This document shows positions 7,605 through 14,983 of a DNA stretch of 18,865 nucleotides, piece after piece; the first letter of the stretch is position 1; every line of letters starts with the position of its first letter. Position numbers and translations under genes: made by a program. This DNA comes from Bacteroidota bacterium. Lineage in GTDB: Bacteria > Bacteroidota > Ignavibacteria > Ignavibacteriales > Ignavibacteriaceae. Under the pieces are notes generated by a model that saw only the letters and a program-made list of their open reading frames with translations, was not told where the DNA came from and did not search any database. The stretch spans positions 1 to 18,865 of the forward strand of contig JAEYUD010000249.1 of assembly GCA_023433685.1 (NCBI GenBank), read 5' to 3'.

Positions 7605-8943
7605 TCCGAGAAGGGTGAGACTTCTTCAAGAGGGGAGTAACAGGAACGGGGTGGTTGTTTACTGGATGAGCCGCGACCAAAGGGCCGAGGACAATTGGGC
7701 GCTCCTCTTCGCGCTTCAGACGGCGAACAAGCGGCAGCTGCCGCTGATGGTGGTTTTTACACTCGTGCCCGATTTTCTTGAGGCAACAGAGCGGCAGTAC
7801 GGCTTCATGCTGAAGGGGCTGCATGAAGTGGAGCTTAAACTCAGGGCGTTCATGATTCCTTTTGCCATCCTCCCCGGTGATCCCGCGGCGACACTTCCAA
7901 GGTTTTTAAAGGATGTGAAGGCATCTGTTCTGGTCTCTGATTTTGATCCGCTACGTATAAAACGGATCTGGAAGCGGGATGTGGCGAAGGGGATAACCAT
8001 TCCGTTTTATGAGGTTGACGCGCATAATGTGGTGCCCGCGCTCCATGTTACTGACAAGGAGGAGTTTGGTGCTTACACGATCCGGCCGAAAATTCACAGG
8101 CTTCTGCCCGAATTGTTGACTGATTTCCCAAACCTTGAAGAGCCCGTTGTGAAGGAGCATTACACCGAACGGGTTGACTGGGACGCACTGAATGCCACGC
8201 TGAACATCAACCGCGAGGTTAAAGAGGTTGCCGCCTTCATGCCCGGCTCCGCCGCCGCCGAGAGGGTGATGCAGACCTTCCTGATGAAAAAGATAGATCA
8301 CTATAATGACTTAAGGAACGATCCAACAGAAGAATTTCAGTCGGATCTTTCACCATATCTTCATTTCGGACAGATATCCCCACAGCGCGTCGCTCATGAA
8401 GCATTCCTCCGCGTGAAAAATGTTGAAGCGAAGGATGCCTTCCTCGAGGAGCTGATCGTAAGGCGAGAGCTGGCGGATAATTTCTGCTACTTCAATCCAA
8501 AGTATGACTCATTCGATGGCCTGAAAGACTGGGCAAAGCTCACCCTTAACCTTCACCGTGAAGACAGGCGGGAGTACATCTATACCCTCGAGCAGTTTGA
8601 AGCTGCCGCCACCCACGAAGACCTCTGGAACGCCGCTCAGCTTGAAATGGTGAAAAAAGGAAAAATGCACGGCTACATGAGGATGTACTGGGCTAAAAAG
8701 ATACTTGAGTGGTCGGAAAGCCCCGAGGAAGCAATGCGGATAGCCATCCACCTTAACGACAAATACAGCCTCGACGGTCGCGACCCCAACGGCTACACCG
8801 GAGTTGCATGGTCGATCGGCGGCATCCACGACCGCGCCTGGACCGAACGCCCCGTCTTCGGCAAGATACGATTCATGAACTATAACGGGTGTAAAAGGAA
8901 GTTTGATACAGAGATGTATGTTAAGAAGTGTGGAGGGGTGTAG
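7579..8943 (+). CDS. phr: Class II cyclobutane pyrimidine dimer photolyase
   Basis: Light-driven FAD enzyme that splits UV-induced cyclobutane pyrimidine dimers. The 454 residues match class II photolyases such as the Methanosarcina mazei enzyme nearly end to end, from memory: VVYWMSRDQRAEDNWAL at about 26-42, an N-terminal antenna domain, LSPYLHFGQISPQRV at 257-271, RRELADNFC at 295-303 and HGYMRMYWAKKILEWSESPE at 364-383. The class II electron-transfer tryptophans correspond to W350, W371 and W378, and the Asn facing the flavin to N393. The gene is intact. Two adjacent ATGs (7579, 7582) are possible; 7582 has the better spacing to GGGAG. Divergent from lysA with only 78 nt between, which include a palindrome and a possible leader ORF. 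A B12-binding MerR regulator lies about 5 kb upstream. Confidence 0.97.
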   Translation: MMHRQIVVDPRRVRLLQEGSNRNGVVVYWMSRDQRAEDNWALLFALQTANKRQLPLMVVFTLVPDFLEATERQYGFMLKGLHEVELKLRAFMIPFAILPGDPAATLPRFLKDVKASVLVSDFDPLRIKRIWKRDVAKGITIPFYEVDAHNVVPALHVTDKEEFGAYTIRPKIHRLLPELLTDFPNLEEPVVKEHYTERVDWDALNATLNINREVKEVAAFMPGSAAAERVMQTFLMKKIDHYNDLRNDPTEEFQSDLSPYLHFGQISPQRVAHEAFLRVKNVEAKDAFLEELIVRRELADNFCYFNPKYDSFDGLKDWAKLTLNLHREDRREYIYTLEQFEAAATHEDLWNAAQLEMVKKGKMHGYMRMYWAKKILEWSESPEEAMRIAIHLNDKYSLDGRDPNGYTGVAWSIGGIHDRAWTERPVFGKIRFMNYNGCKRKFDTEMYVKKCGGV

Positions 8944-8964
8944 TGTGGAGTGTAGAGTGTGGAG
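8928..8964 (+). repeat. Three GTGTGGAG repeats at the photolyase 3' end
   Basis: GTGTGGAG occurs at 8928-8935, 8943-8950 and 8957-8964, at 14-15 nt spacing, running from the last photolyase codons into the spacer. It looks like a small tandem or extragenic repeat with no function assigned. Confidence 0.6.
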
Positions 8965-9041
8965 TGAAATGTGAAGTCAAATAGATTTTGAATTCACCAC
9001 AAAGCACTTGTTATGCATTTTTTTGAATTTATTACCGAATT

Positions 9042-9938
9042 ATGACCGACTACCCATTGATGCTCGCTTTGGCGGGGCTTGAAGGACTCTCTCCTGAGAA
9101 GAAGGTGCGCGTGGCTCTCTCCGAACGTGCTGTTGAGGCTTCTGATGCGGCTGCTTTAAAGAGGGCGATCCTCGAGATCGATCCCCTTTTTCTGATCACA
9201 ACCGCGGGGATCAGGAAGGCGTATGACCACGTCCGTACCCTCTGCGATGAACACCTCGCGAAAGGTGTGGGAATCTCCGCGATATGGGATGACGATTACC
9301 CCGCTCTCCTCCGGGATATCCCTGATCCCCCATTGTTGCTTTATTACCTCGGGGATATTTCCGTGCTCAACCGCTTCCCCTGCGTGGCTGTAGTTGGCAC
9401 TCGCGAACCTACAGATTACGGTCTCGAAATGGCATTTGCAGCAGGTGAAGTGCTTGCCCGTGCCGGTTTTACGGTTGTAAGCGGCCTGGCCCGGGGATGC
9501 GACACCTCCGCGCATAAAGGCTCCATATCCGGTCGGGGCAAAACCGTCGCCTTCGTCGCACACGGACTTCAGACAGTCTATCCCCCCGGGAACACCGACC
9601 TCGCCCTCGAGATCACAGAAACGGGAGGGTGCCTCGCCACCGAGTACCCCCTCGGCTCAAAATTGCACCCCGCCCACTTCAAAAGACGCAACCGCCTCCA
9701 GACGGGCGCATCCCTCGCCACCCTCGTGATCGAGTCCGACCTCAAAAGCGGCACCATGTACACCGCCGGATTCGCCCGGCTCCACAACCGCAAACTCCTC
9801 GTACTCAACCACCCCGATGATAAACGCTCCGCCTCATCCGAAGGCAACCTCAGACTCCTCGCCCAGGGCTACTCCCAGGCTTTAAGAGAGGATCAGATCT
9901 TCGGTCTGGATGGGGTTATTGACGGTTTGGTGGGGTAG
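9042..9938 (+). CDS. dprA: DprA/Smf-family DNA-processing protein (variant)
   Basis: A 298-residue protein of the family that binds incoming single-stranded DNA and loads RecA in natural transformation. A helical N-terminal part is followed by the Rossmann-like domain with DDDYPALLRDIPDPPLLLYY at 83-102, VAVVGTREPTDYG at 115-127 and SGLARGCDTSAHKG at 147-160. The usual RNRIIAGLS...VEA...SGSLITA stretch appears as RRNRLQTGAS...IESDLKSGTMYTA, a recognisable but divergent version. The C-terminal winged helix seen in longer DprA proteins is absent. A competence role is family knowledge; this variant could do something else. The ATG at 9042 has no clear ribosome site. It is the last gene before the restriction-modification island. 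Confidence 0.87.
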   Translation: MTDYPLMLALAGLEGLSPEKKVRVALSERAVEASDAAALKRAILEIDPLFLITTAGIRKAYDHVRTLCDEHLAKGVGISAIWDDDYPALLRDIPDPPLLLYYLGDISVLNRFPCVAVVGTREPTDYGLEMAFAAGEVLARAGFTVVSGLARGCDTSAHKGSISGRGKTVAFVAHGLQTVYPPGNTDLALEITETGGCLATEYPLGSKLHPAHFKRRNRLQTGASLATLVIESDLKSGTMYTAGFARLHNRKLLVLNHPDDKRSASSEGNLRLLAQGYSQALREDQIFGLDGVIDGLVG

Positions 9939-9973
9939 GGTTACCTTTTCCTCTTCTTAATTTCTTCTGAGTA

Positions 9974-9994
9974 ATTACCCACTGTGGTGGGTGG
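9974..9994. promoter_or_regulatory. Upstream element A1: ACCCAC-TGTG-GTGGGT palindrome before C1
   Basis: ACCCAC at 9977-9982 and GTGGGT at 9987-9992 are perfect inverted arms around TGTG. The surrounding 21 nt (9974-9994) recur with only two differences at 11548-11568, upstream of the second controller gene. Conservation at matching positions before both C genes suggests an operator or other cis-acting site rather than coding constraint. Confidence 0.6.
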
Positions 9995-9995
9995 T

Positions 9996-10068
9996 TATTG
10001 CATACAATGATCTGTCGTAAGCCTCTTGTGCAACTGGTAACTTTGCATACGATCGTATGTGAAATTGT
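9996..10068. promoter_or_regulatory. Controller-box region before C1: two GCATAC sites
   Basis: Two related sites are seen. TTATTGCATACAATGATC (about 9996-10012) has one clear half-site and contains TACAAT, a possible -10. TTTGCATAC-GATC-GTATGTGAA (10042-10063) is an imperfect palindrome. The 36 nt at 10038-10073 match 28 of 36 positions at 11588-11623, where the palindrome is perfect. Location directly before a gene for an XRE controller is typical of autoregulated C-protein operators. The binding role is inferred. Confidence 0.6.
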
Positions 10069-10085
10069 TAACCGACAGGCTCCAA

Positions 10086-10409
10086 TTGACTTCCGAACTT
10101 CAAGTACTCCAAACATTCTCTAAGAACATCCGCTACTATAGAAAACTACAAAACATCTCACAGGAAGAACTCGGATTTAGATCTGGTTTACACCGCACGT
10201 ATATCGGATTAATTGAAAGGGCTGAAAGAACCGCAACCATCATCTCGCTTGAAAAAATCGCAACTGCATTAGGTGTGAGTTATGACGATCTGCTCACGGT
10301 TAAAGCAGACTATTCTGTTCTCAATGGAAAGCGGGTGAGGCGTATAACCAGTAACCACACCGGAAACAAACTTCAAGCGGAGACCACTTCGGTTGGAGGC
10401 GCAAAGTGA
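10086..10409 (+). CDS. XRE/C-protein-like controller C1 of the restriction-modification island
   Basis: A predicted 107-residue DNA-binding protein with one helix-turn-helix of the XRE type at about residues 11-70 (FSKNIRYYRKLQNISQEELG, then SGLHRTYIGLIERAERTATI). Such proteins serve as controllers that time methyltransferase and nuclease expression. The open frame begins at a GTG at 10059, but TTG at 10086 is preferred. From there the protein aligns without gaps to C2 from its own ATG, and both are then 107 residues. A weak AGG lies 7 nt before the TTG, and the GTG sits inside the palindromic operator. About 43 of the first 70 residues equal C2; the tails differ. Its TGA overlaps the GTG start of M1 (GTGA), so translation is probably coupled. 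Confidence 0.82.
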   Translation: MTSELQVLQTFSKNIRYYRKLQNISQEELGFRSGLHRTYIGLIERAERTATIISLEKIATALGVSYDDLLTVKADYSVLNGKRVRRITSNHTGNKLQAETTSVGGAK

Positions 10410-11488
10410 CAAAACGAAAATCCGCTGTTCTTCATGAAGATGATCTACCGGTCCAAATTGTAAAAGAACCGGTACAAGACTATGAAACACTTTTTGACGC
10501 GGTTACACCCGTGCCATTCCCGGAACCTGATAACCCAGGATTTACTTTTATAGATCTCTTTGCCGGTATCGGTGGATTCAGAATTGCATTCCAGAATCAG
10601 GGAGGCAAGTGTGTCTTTAGTTCGGAGTGGGATAAATTTTCGCAACTCACCTACAAGGAGAATTTCGGGGATATACCATACGGGGACATCACAAAAATTG
10701 ATGAGAAGAACATCCCTGACCATGATATTTTAACCGCCGGATTTCCGTGTCAGCCTTTTTCAATTGCAGGGGTTTCAAAAAAGAACAGTCTTGGAAGAAG
10801 CCACGGATTTCTGGATGAAACACAAGGTACACTTTTCTTCGATATTGCCAGAATTTTGCAGGAAAAAAGACCACGGATGTTCCTGCTTGAAAACGTGAAG
10901 AATCTTCTGAGCCACGATAAGAAGAGAACCTTTCAGGTGATCTCCCACACTCTTGAAGAACTGGGTTATAAAATATTCCATCGTGTTCTGGATGGAAAAC
11001 ATTTCGTACCACAGCATCGTGAGAGAATTTTGATTGCCGGATTCAATCGCGACTTCTATCCTGAGGATTTTAGTTTTGAGTTTCCCCTGCTTCCTGTCGC
11101 AAACAAGAAGATCAAGGATATTCTCGAAGAAAAGCCTGATCCAAAATATATTCTCTCAGACAGCCTGTGGAATTATCTGCAAAATTATGCCGCGAAACAC
11201 AAAGTCAAGGGAAACGGATTCGGATATGGTTTAACTGACCTTGACGGAATATCCAGAACTTTGAGTGCGAGGTACTACAAGGATGGATCTGAAATTCTGA
11301 TTCCATTGAAATCCGGAAACCCGAGACGGTTAACACCCAGGGAATGTGCGAGACTGCAAGGATTCCCCGACAATTTCAAGATTCCTGTATCAGACAATCA
11401 GGCATACAGACAATTCGGTAATTCAGTGGTGTTGCCGTTGATTGAATTAATAAGTGTTCAGCTAATAAAACACTGTTATAATACTTGA
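10406..11488 (+). CDS. DNA cytosine-5 methyltransferase M1, Dcm/EcoRII-like
   Basis: A 360-residue enzyme transferring methyl from S-adenosylmethionine to C5 of cytosine. Motif I FAGIGG is at 52-57, motif IV GFPCQPFS with catalytic C115, ENV at 162-164, QHRER at 203-207, motif IX RRLTPRECARLQGFP at 307-321 and motif X QFGNSVV at 336-342. The stretch between motifs VIII and IX (KYILSDSLWNYLQNYAAKH...KGNGFGYGL...RTLSARYYKDGSEIL) closely follows E. coli Dcm as I recall it, so a CCWGG or CCNGG-like target is plausible but unproven. The GTG start is well supported: TTGGAGG lies 6 nt upstream and it overlaps the C1 stop by the GTGA arrangement. No nuclease gene lies between M1 and C2. Confidence 0.95.
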   Translation: MTKRKSAVLHEDDLPVQIVKEPVQDYETLFDAVTPVPFPEPDNPGFTFIDLFAGIGGFRIAFQNQGGKCVFSSEWDKFSQLTYKENFGDIPYGDITKIDEKNIPDHDILTAGFPCQPFSIAGVSKKNSLGRSHGFLDETQGTLFFDIARILQEKRPRMFLLENVKNLLSHDKKRTFQVISHTLEELGYKIFHRVLDGKHFVPQHRERILIAGFNRDFYPEDFSFEFPLLPVANKKIKDILEEKPDPKYILSDSLWNYLQNYAAKHKVKGNGFGYGLTDLDGISRTLSARYYKDGSEILIPLKSGNPRRLTPRECARLQGFPDNFKIPVSDNQAYRQFGNSVVLPLIELISVQLIKHCYNT

Positions 11489-11547
11489 TTTCGAATTTTT
11501 TTACCTGGGATGACCACTTCTTGAAGGGAAATATAAGATATCAAATT

Positions 11548-11568
11548 ATTACCCATTATGGTGGGTGG
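11548..11568. promoter_or_regulatory. Upstream element A2: near copy of A1 before C2
   Basis: ACCCAT at 11551-11556 and GTGGGT at 11561-11566 form an inverted repeat with one G-T mismatch around TATG. The 21 nt at 11548-11568 differ from 9974-9994 at two positions. It starts 44 nt before the perfect controller palindrome, against 68 nt at C1. Confidence 0.6.
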
Positions 11569-11590
11569 CGAACAATTTTTGGTTCGGTTA

Positions 11591-11614
11591 TTTTGCATAC
11601 AATAGTATGCAAAA
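11591..11614. promoter_or_regulatory. Controller box before C2: perfect 10-nt-arm palindrome
   Basis: TTTTGCATAC (11591-11600), spacer AATA, GTATGCAAAA (11605-11614): perfect ten-base arms. It contains TACAAT at 11598-11603, a possible -10 hexamer, so binding here would interfere directly with transcription of C2. The matching region before C1 is at 10042-10063. The role as C-protein operator is inferred from symmetry, placement and duplication. Confidence 0.7.
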
Positions 11615-11640
11615 TTAGTAACCCCCAAATGACCCCCTGT

Positions 11641-11964
11641 ATGATCTCAGACCATCAAATCCTTAACATTTTCGCTGAAAATGTCCGTTTTTTTAGAAAA
11701 AAACAGAAAATTTCACAAGAAGAGCTTGCATGTCGTGCCGGGCTTCATAAAAATTTTATCGGAATGATTGAAAGAGCTGAGAGAGCCGCGACACTACTGA
11801 GCCTAGAGAAGATAGCTTTAGCCTTAGAAGTAGGATTCGATGATCTTCTACTTTCAAGAGAGCAAAAGCCTGGACAGTTTCCACCCCACTCACAGACTAG
11901 TAATAAATCTAAGGGAATTAATGAAAGTACAATAGGTTCGAAGAAACGGGGTCACCTGTCATGA
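11641..11964 (+). CDS. XRE/C-protein-like controller C2 of the restriction-modification island
   Basis: A 107-residue helix-turn-helix protein, paralogue of C1 (same length when both start at the homologous position). The HTH spans about 11-70 (FAENVRFFRKKQKISQEELA, then AGLHKNFIGMIERAERAATL). The tail after residue 72 is polar and unlike that of C1. The frame is open back to 11485, but the ATG at 11641 is preferred because it aligns with C1 and because the upstream stretch contains the conserved operator elements; ATG 11629 is an alternative. No ribosome site is visible, so a leaderless or nearly leaderless transcript is possible, as known for some C genes. Its TGA overlaps the M2 start as ATGA. 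Confidence 0.83.
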   Translation: MISDHQILNIFAENVRFFRKKQKISQEELACRAGLHKNFIGMIERAERAATLLSLEKIALALEVGFDDLLLSREQKPGQFPPHSQTSNKSKGINESTIGSKKRGHLS

Positions 11965-13415
11965 AAAAACAATTTAAAGAAAGTTCACCAACGGAAAATA
12001 CTTCAATTCTGTGCGAACCGATCCATGACTACAAAGGAACACCTTTTGTTATTAACCAAGACTCCCTAGAAGTCTCCAATGAAGATTTGTCTGGTAAAAA
12101 TGCTAAACAGAAAATAAGACAGGTAATTGATAGCATTGAAAAAGCTAAGATGCCAGAACTTCGAGTAGTGAGCCTTTTCTCTGGTTGTGGTGGAATGGAC
12201 TTAGGATTTGAGGGTGATTTTAATGTATACCACAGGTCAATTAATACAAAGATAAACCCAAAATGGAATGAAGATAATTCTGATTCAAAGTGGCTTACAT
12301 TACCGAGGACGAACTTTAAGGTTGTTTTCGCTAATGATATCTTGCGGGAGGCAAAGGCCGCTTGGATTCCATACTTCCATAAAAGAGGTGCAGACGGGGT
12401 TTTTAGATCTGAGAGTATCGTTGAACTAGTAAAAAAGAGTGAGCAAGGAGAGAAAATCTTTCCCGCTGCCGATGTGGTTACTGGTGGCTTTCCATGTCAG
12501 GACTTTAGCGTCGCTGGGAAAAGATTAGGCTTTGACTCGCATAAACTTCACAATGGTGAATTCAGAGATTCTTCCGTACCAAGCATTGAGACTAGAGGAC
12601 AACTATATATGTGGATGAGGAGGGTTGTCGAAATAGTTAATCCCAAAATGTTTATCGCTGAGAATGTCAAAGGATTAGTTTCTTTGGGAAATGTTAAACA
12701 GATTATCGAAAACGATTTTCGGAACATTGGTCAAGGGTTCATAGTTCTCGATGCTCGAGTTTTGAAAGCCTGGGAATACGGAGTACCTCAATCTAGAGAG
12801 AGAGTTTTTTTTATAGGGTTGAATAAACAATATCTAAAACCAGAAGTTTCGAAGATCTTTGAGAGTGGCAGAATCCCTCCTGAACTTGATCCATATCCTA
12901 TTCCTACTCATACCGCCGATTCATCTTTGCTTAATGAGAACCGAGATATATTCGTTTCCCTAAGAGAAGTATTTGCTGATTTAGAGGAACCTGAAAAAAG
13001 TGAAGATCCTGCCCAACAAAACTTATCAAGAGCAAAATGGTATGGAAAAGGCATTCAAGGGCAAACTGAAGTTAATCTGGATTGGGTTGGACCCACAATT
13101 AGAGCTGAACATCATGGGAATATAGAATTCAGAAGACTCGGAAGTGACAAACATGGTCGATATTTAAATGAATTGGCAGTTGGTAAAGTCGAAAGGAGGT
13201 TAACCATCCGAGAATGCGCTAGGATTCAGACGTTCCCTGACGATTTTGAATTTATTAGAAATGTAGATTCACTTGGAAAGGAATTCTCTCTTTCTCAGTC
13301 CGCGGCTTATAAAGTTATAGGTAACGCGGTACCTCCACTTCTTGCATATCATATCGCTAATAGACTTCAAGACGTTTGGCCACGATATTTCGGAGAAACA
13401 CATGATTATAAGTGA
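11961..13415 (+). CDS. DNA cytosine-5 methyltransferase M2
   Basis: A 484-residue C5-cytosine methyltransferase of different type from M1. An N-terminal extension of about 65 residues precedes motif I (LFSGCGGMDLGF, FSGCGG 73-78). A long insertion at about 90-120 separates motifs I and II. Motif IV is GGFPCQDFSVAG with catalytic C179, ENV at 234-236, QSRER at 277-281, motif IX RRLTIRECARIQTFP at 412-426 and motif X GNAVPP at 454-459. The target-recognition region includes GPTIRAEHHGNIEFRRL at 377-393, a phrase I have seen in several type II methyltransferases, but I cannot assign a sequence. The ATG start overlaps the C2 stop. Codon use is visibly more AT-rich than in M1 or the chromosomal genes. 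It overlaps the nuclease gene by 14 nt. Confidence 0.94.
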   Translation: MKKQFKESSPTENTSILCEPIHDYKGTPFVINQDSLEVSNEDLSGKNAKQKIRQVIDSIEKAKMPELRVVSLFSGCGGMDLGFEGDFNVYHRSINTKINPKWNEDNSDSKWLTLPRTNFKVVFANDILREAKAAWIPYFHKRGADGVFRSESIVELVKKSEQGEKIFPAADVVTGGFPCQDFSVAGKRLGFDSHKLHNGEFRDSSVPSIETRGQLYMWMRRVVEIVNPKMFIAENVKGLVSLGNVKQIIENDFRNIGQGFIVLDARVLKAWEYGVPQSRERVFFIGLNKQYLKPEVSKIFESGRIPPELDPYPIPTHTADSSLLNENRDIFVSLREVFADLEEPEKSEDPAQQNLSRAKWYGKGIQGQTEVNLDWVGPTIRAEHHGNIEFRRLGSDKHGRYLNELAVGKVERRLTIRECARIQTFPDDFEFIRNVDSLGKEFSLSQSAAYKVIGNAVPPLLAYHIANRLQDVWPRYFGETHDYK

Positions 13416-14517
13416 AAATCATAAGAATTTAAGTAAAGAATTTGAAAAAATTTTAAAGAAAGCAGATTTAGATTTAAAGTCATCGTTGCGTAGCAAAGAA
13501 GAATATTTCTTGAAAAGAGCGCCAGATGAATTTGAAGAAGATGTTCGTGACGCATTGGTAGATGCCGCAAAGAATACACAGTTTGAAAATACAATTCACC
13601 TTATTTCAAAACACGCGTTTCCAGATATTTCTATTAATAAATTTTATGGGGTTGAAGTAAAAACAACCAAACAATCTCATTGGCGAAGTACAGGCAATAG
13701 TGTTTTTGAGACAACAAGAATTCCTGATGTGGAGGACATCTATATATATTTTGGTAAGTTATCCAGCCCAGTTGGATTTAAGTTTAGAAAATATGAAGAT
13801 TGTTTGTATGATATCGCAGTGACTCATTCACCGCGCTATTTGATAGATATGAATACAACCGCTGAGAATAACATATTTAGCAAATTAGGATATGAATACA
13901 ATGTCTTGAGACAACTACCCAATCCAGTAAAACCTTTCACAGATTACTATAAGAAGAATCTAAAACCAGGAGAATCACCCTGGTGGATTGATCCATCCGA
14001 AGATGTAGTTCCCCCTATAGTAAGGATGTTCTCGCTACTTAAGCCATCAGAGAAAAAACAATTGAAACTTGAGGCAATGATACTGTTTCCTGAATTATTT
14101 GGCGTAAAATCATCTACAAAATATTTACGCGTTTCTGTATGGATGGCAGTTCAGCATGGCATTTTAAACAGTTCTTTAAGAGACATTTTTAGTGCTGGAG
14201 GACAATGTACCATTCTAATAGATTCTGAATCCTACCATGATGTACCTCAAGTATTTAAGTCGTTTTGGGATTCTAGAAAAGAGTTTTTCAACATATTGAA
14301 GAATTATCCTATTAAGTTGTTAAGGTACTATTGGGATGAGGAATCACTTTCAGAAGATGAGAAAATCAGACATTGGGCTGAATTATTTTGGGCACACGCA
14401 GAAAAGAACTCGAAAATCAGTAAAAAATTTTTAGTTCACTTGATCGCAAAAACTCTTCCGCAAGAATATAAAGATATCGTGAAAGAAGAGTGTCGTTATT
14501 ATGACATCAAAACATAA
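13402..14517 (+). CDS. PD-(D/E)XK protein, probable type II restriction endonuclease
   Basis: A predicted 371-residue protein with no family I can name. A PD-(D/E)XK nuclease core is visible: FPDISINKFYGVEVKTT at 73-89 gives D75, E85 and K87 at the expected spacing. A preceding helix with E45/E46 (PDEFEEDVRDALVDAA) could supply a further acidic residue. The remainder (about 150-371) is mixed alpha/beta and likely contains the DNA-recognition part. The ATG at 13402 is chosen over 13342 because CGGAG lies about 6 nt upstream and because 13342 would overlap M2 much more. It overlaps the end of M2 and the start of vsr. Position between a C5-methyltransferase and Vsr makes a restriction enzyme cognate to M2 the best reading, but this is context plus a catalytic motif. 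AT-rich. Confidence 0.75.
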   Translation: MIISENHKNLSKEFEKILKKADLDLKSSLRSKEEYFLKRAPDEFEEDVRDALVDAAKNTQFENTIHLISKHAFPDISINKFYGVEVKTTKQSHWRSTGNSVFETTRIPDVEDIYIYFGKLSSPVGFKFRKYEDCLYDIAVTHSPRYLIDMNTTAENNIFSKLGYEYNVLRQLPNPVKPFTDYYKKNLKPGESPWWIDPSEDVVPPIVRMFSLLKPSEKKQLKLEAMILFPELFGVKSSTKYLRVSVWMAVQHGILNSSLRDIFSAGGQCTILIDSESYHDVPQVFKSFWDSRKEFFNILKNYPIKLLRYYWDEESLSEDEKIRHWAELFWAHAEKNSKISKKFLVHLIAKTLPQEYKDIVKEECRYYDIKT

Positions 14518-14983
14518 GAATTATGCTGGAAGAAATTTCCAGAAGGAACGAGTACCCGACAAGATTTCAAAAGCCAAAAGATCTGGCCAAATGTCCACGA
14601 TCCATAGCTCAGGAACGAAGATAGAACTCCAGTTGATTAAGGAACTTCGTTCAAGAATAACATTAGATTTCGAAACCAATGTTAAAGGTATTCCTGGAAA
14701 GCCAGACATAGTATACGCTCTTAACAAGGTGTGTATCTTTGTCGATAGTGACTTTTGGCATGGATGGCAATATCCAAGATGGAAACATCTTCTAAAGAAT
14801 GAATTCTGGCGAACTAAAATCGAGAAAAACCGAGCGAGAGATCGAAAAATTACTAGACTTCTGAGAAAAGATGGATGGAAGGTAATCAGATTGTGGGAAC
14901 ATAATATTAAAAAGGATTATTTGAGAGAGATCAATAAAGTGCTTTTAATGTTGAAAGAAAAACCTGAAACCCATGAGGAATAG
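14501..14983 (+). CDS. vsr: Very short patch repair (Vsr-type) endonuclease
   Basis: A 160-residue protein of the Vsr family, which nicks next to T in T:G mismatches arising from deamination of 5-methylcytosine within methylation sites. Family signatures are DKISKAKRSGQMSTIHSSGTKIEL at about 20-43 (opening DKISKAKRSG), GKPDIVYA with D69, FVDSDFWHG at 80-88 with D82/D84 and H87, NEFWRTKIEKNRARD at 100-114, and GWKVIRLWEH at 125-134. The E. coli protein has THGCFWHHHH here, so this copy belongs to the DFWHG subgroup common beside restriction systems. It overlaps the nuclease gene by 17 nt and is the last gene of the island. It would protect sites methylated by M1, M2 or both. Confidence 0.93.
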   Translation: MTSKHKNYAGRNFQKERVPDKISKAKRSGQMSTIHSSGTKIELQLIKELRSRITLDFETNVKGIPGKPDIVYALNKVCIFVDSDFWHGWQYPRWKHLLKNEFWRTKIEKNRARDRKITRLLRKDGWKVIRLWEHNIKKDYLREINKVLLMLKEKPETHEE

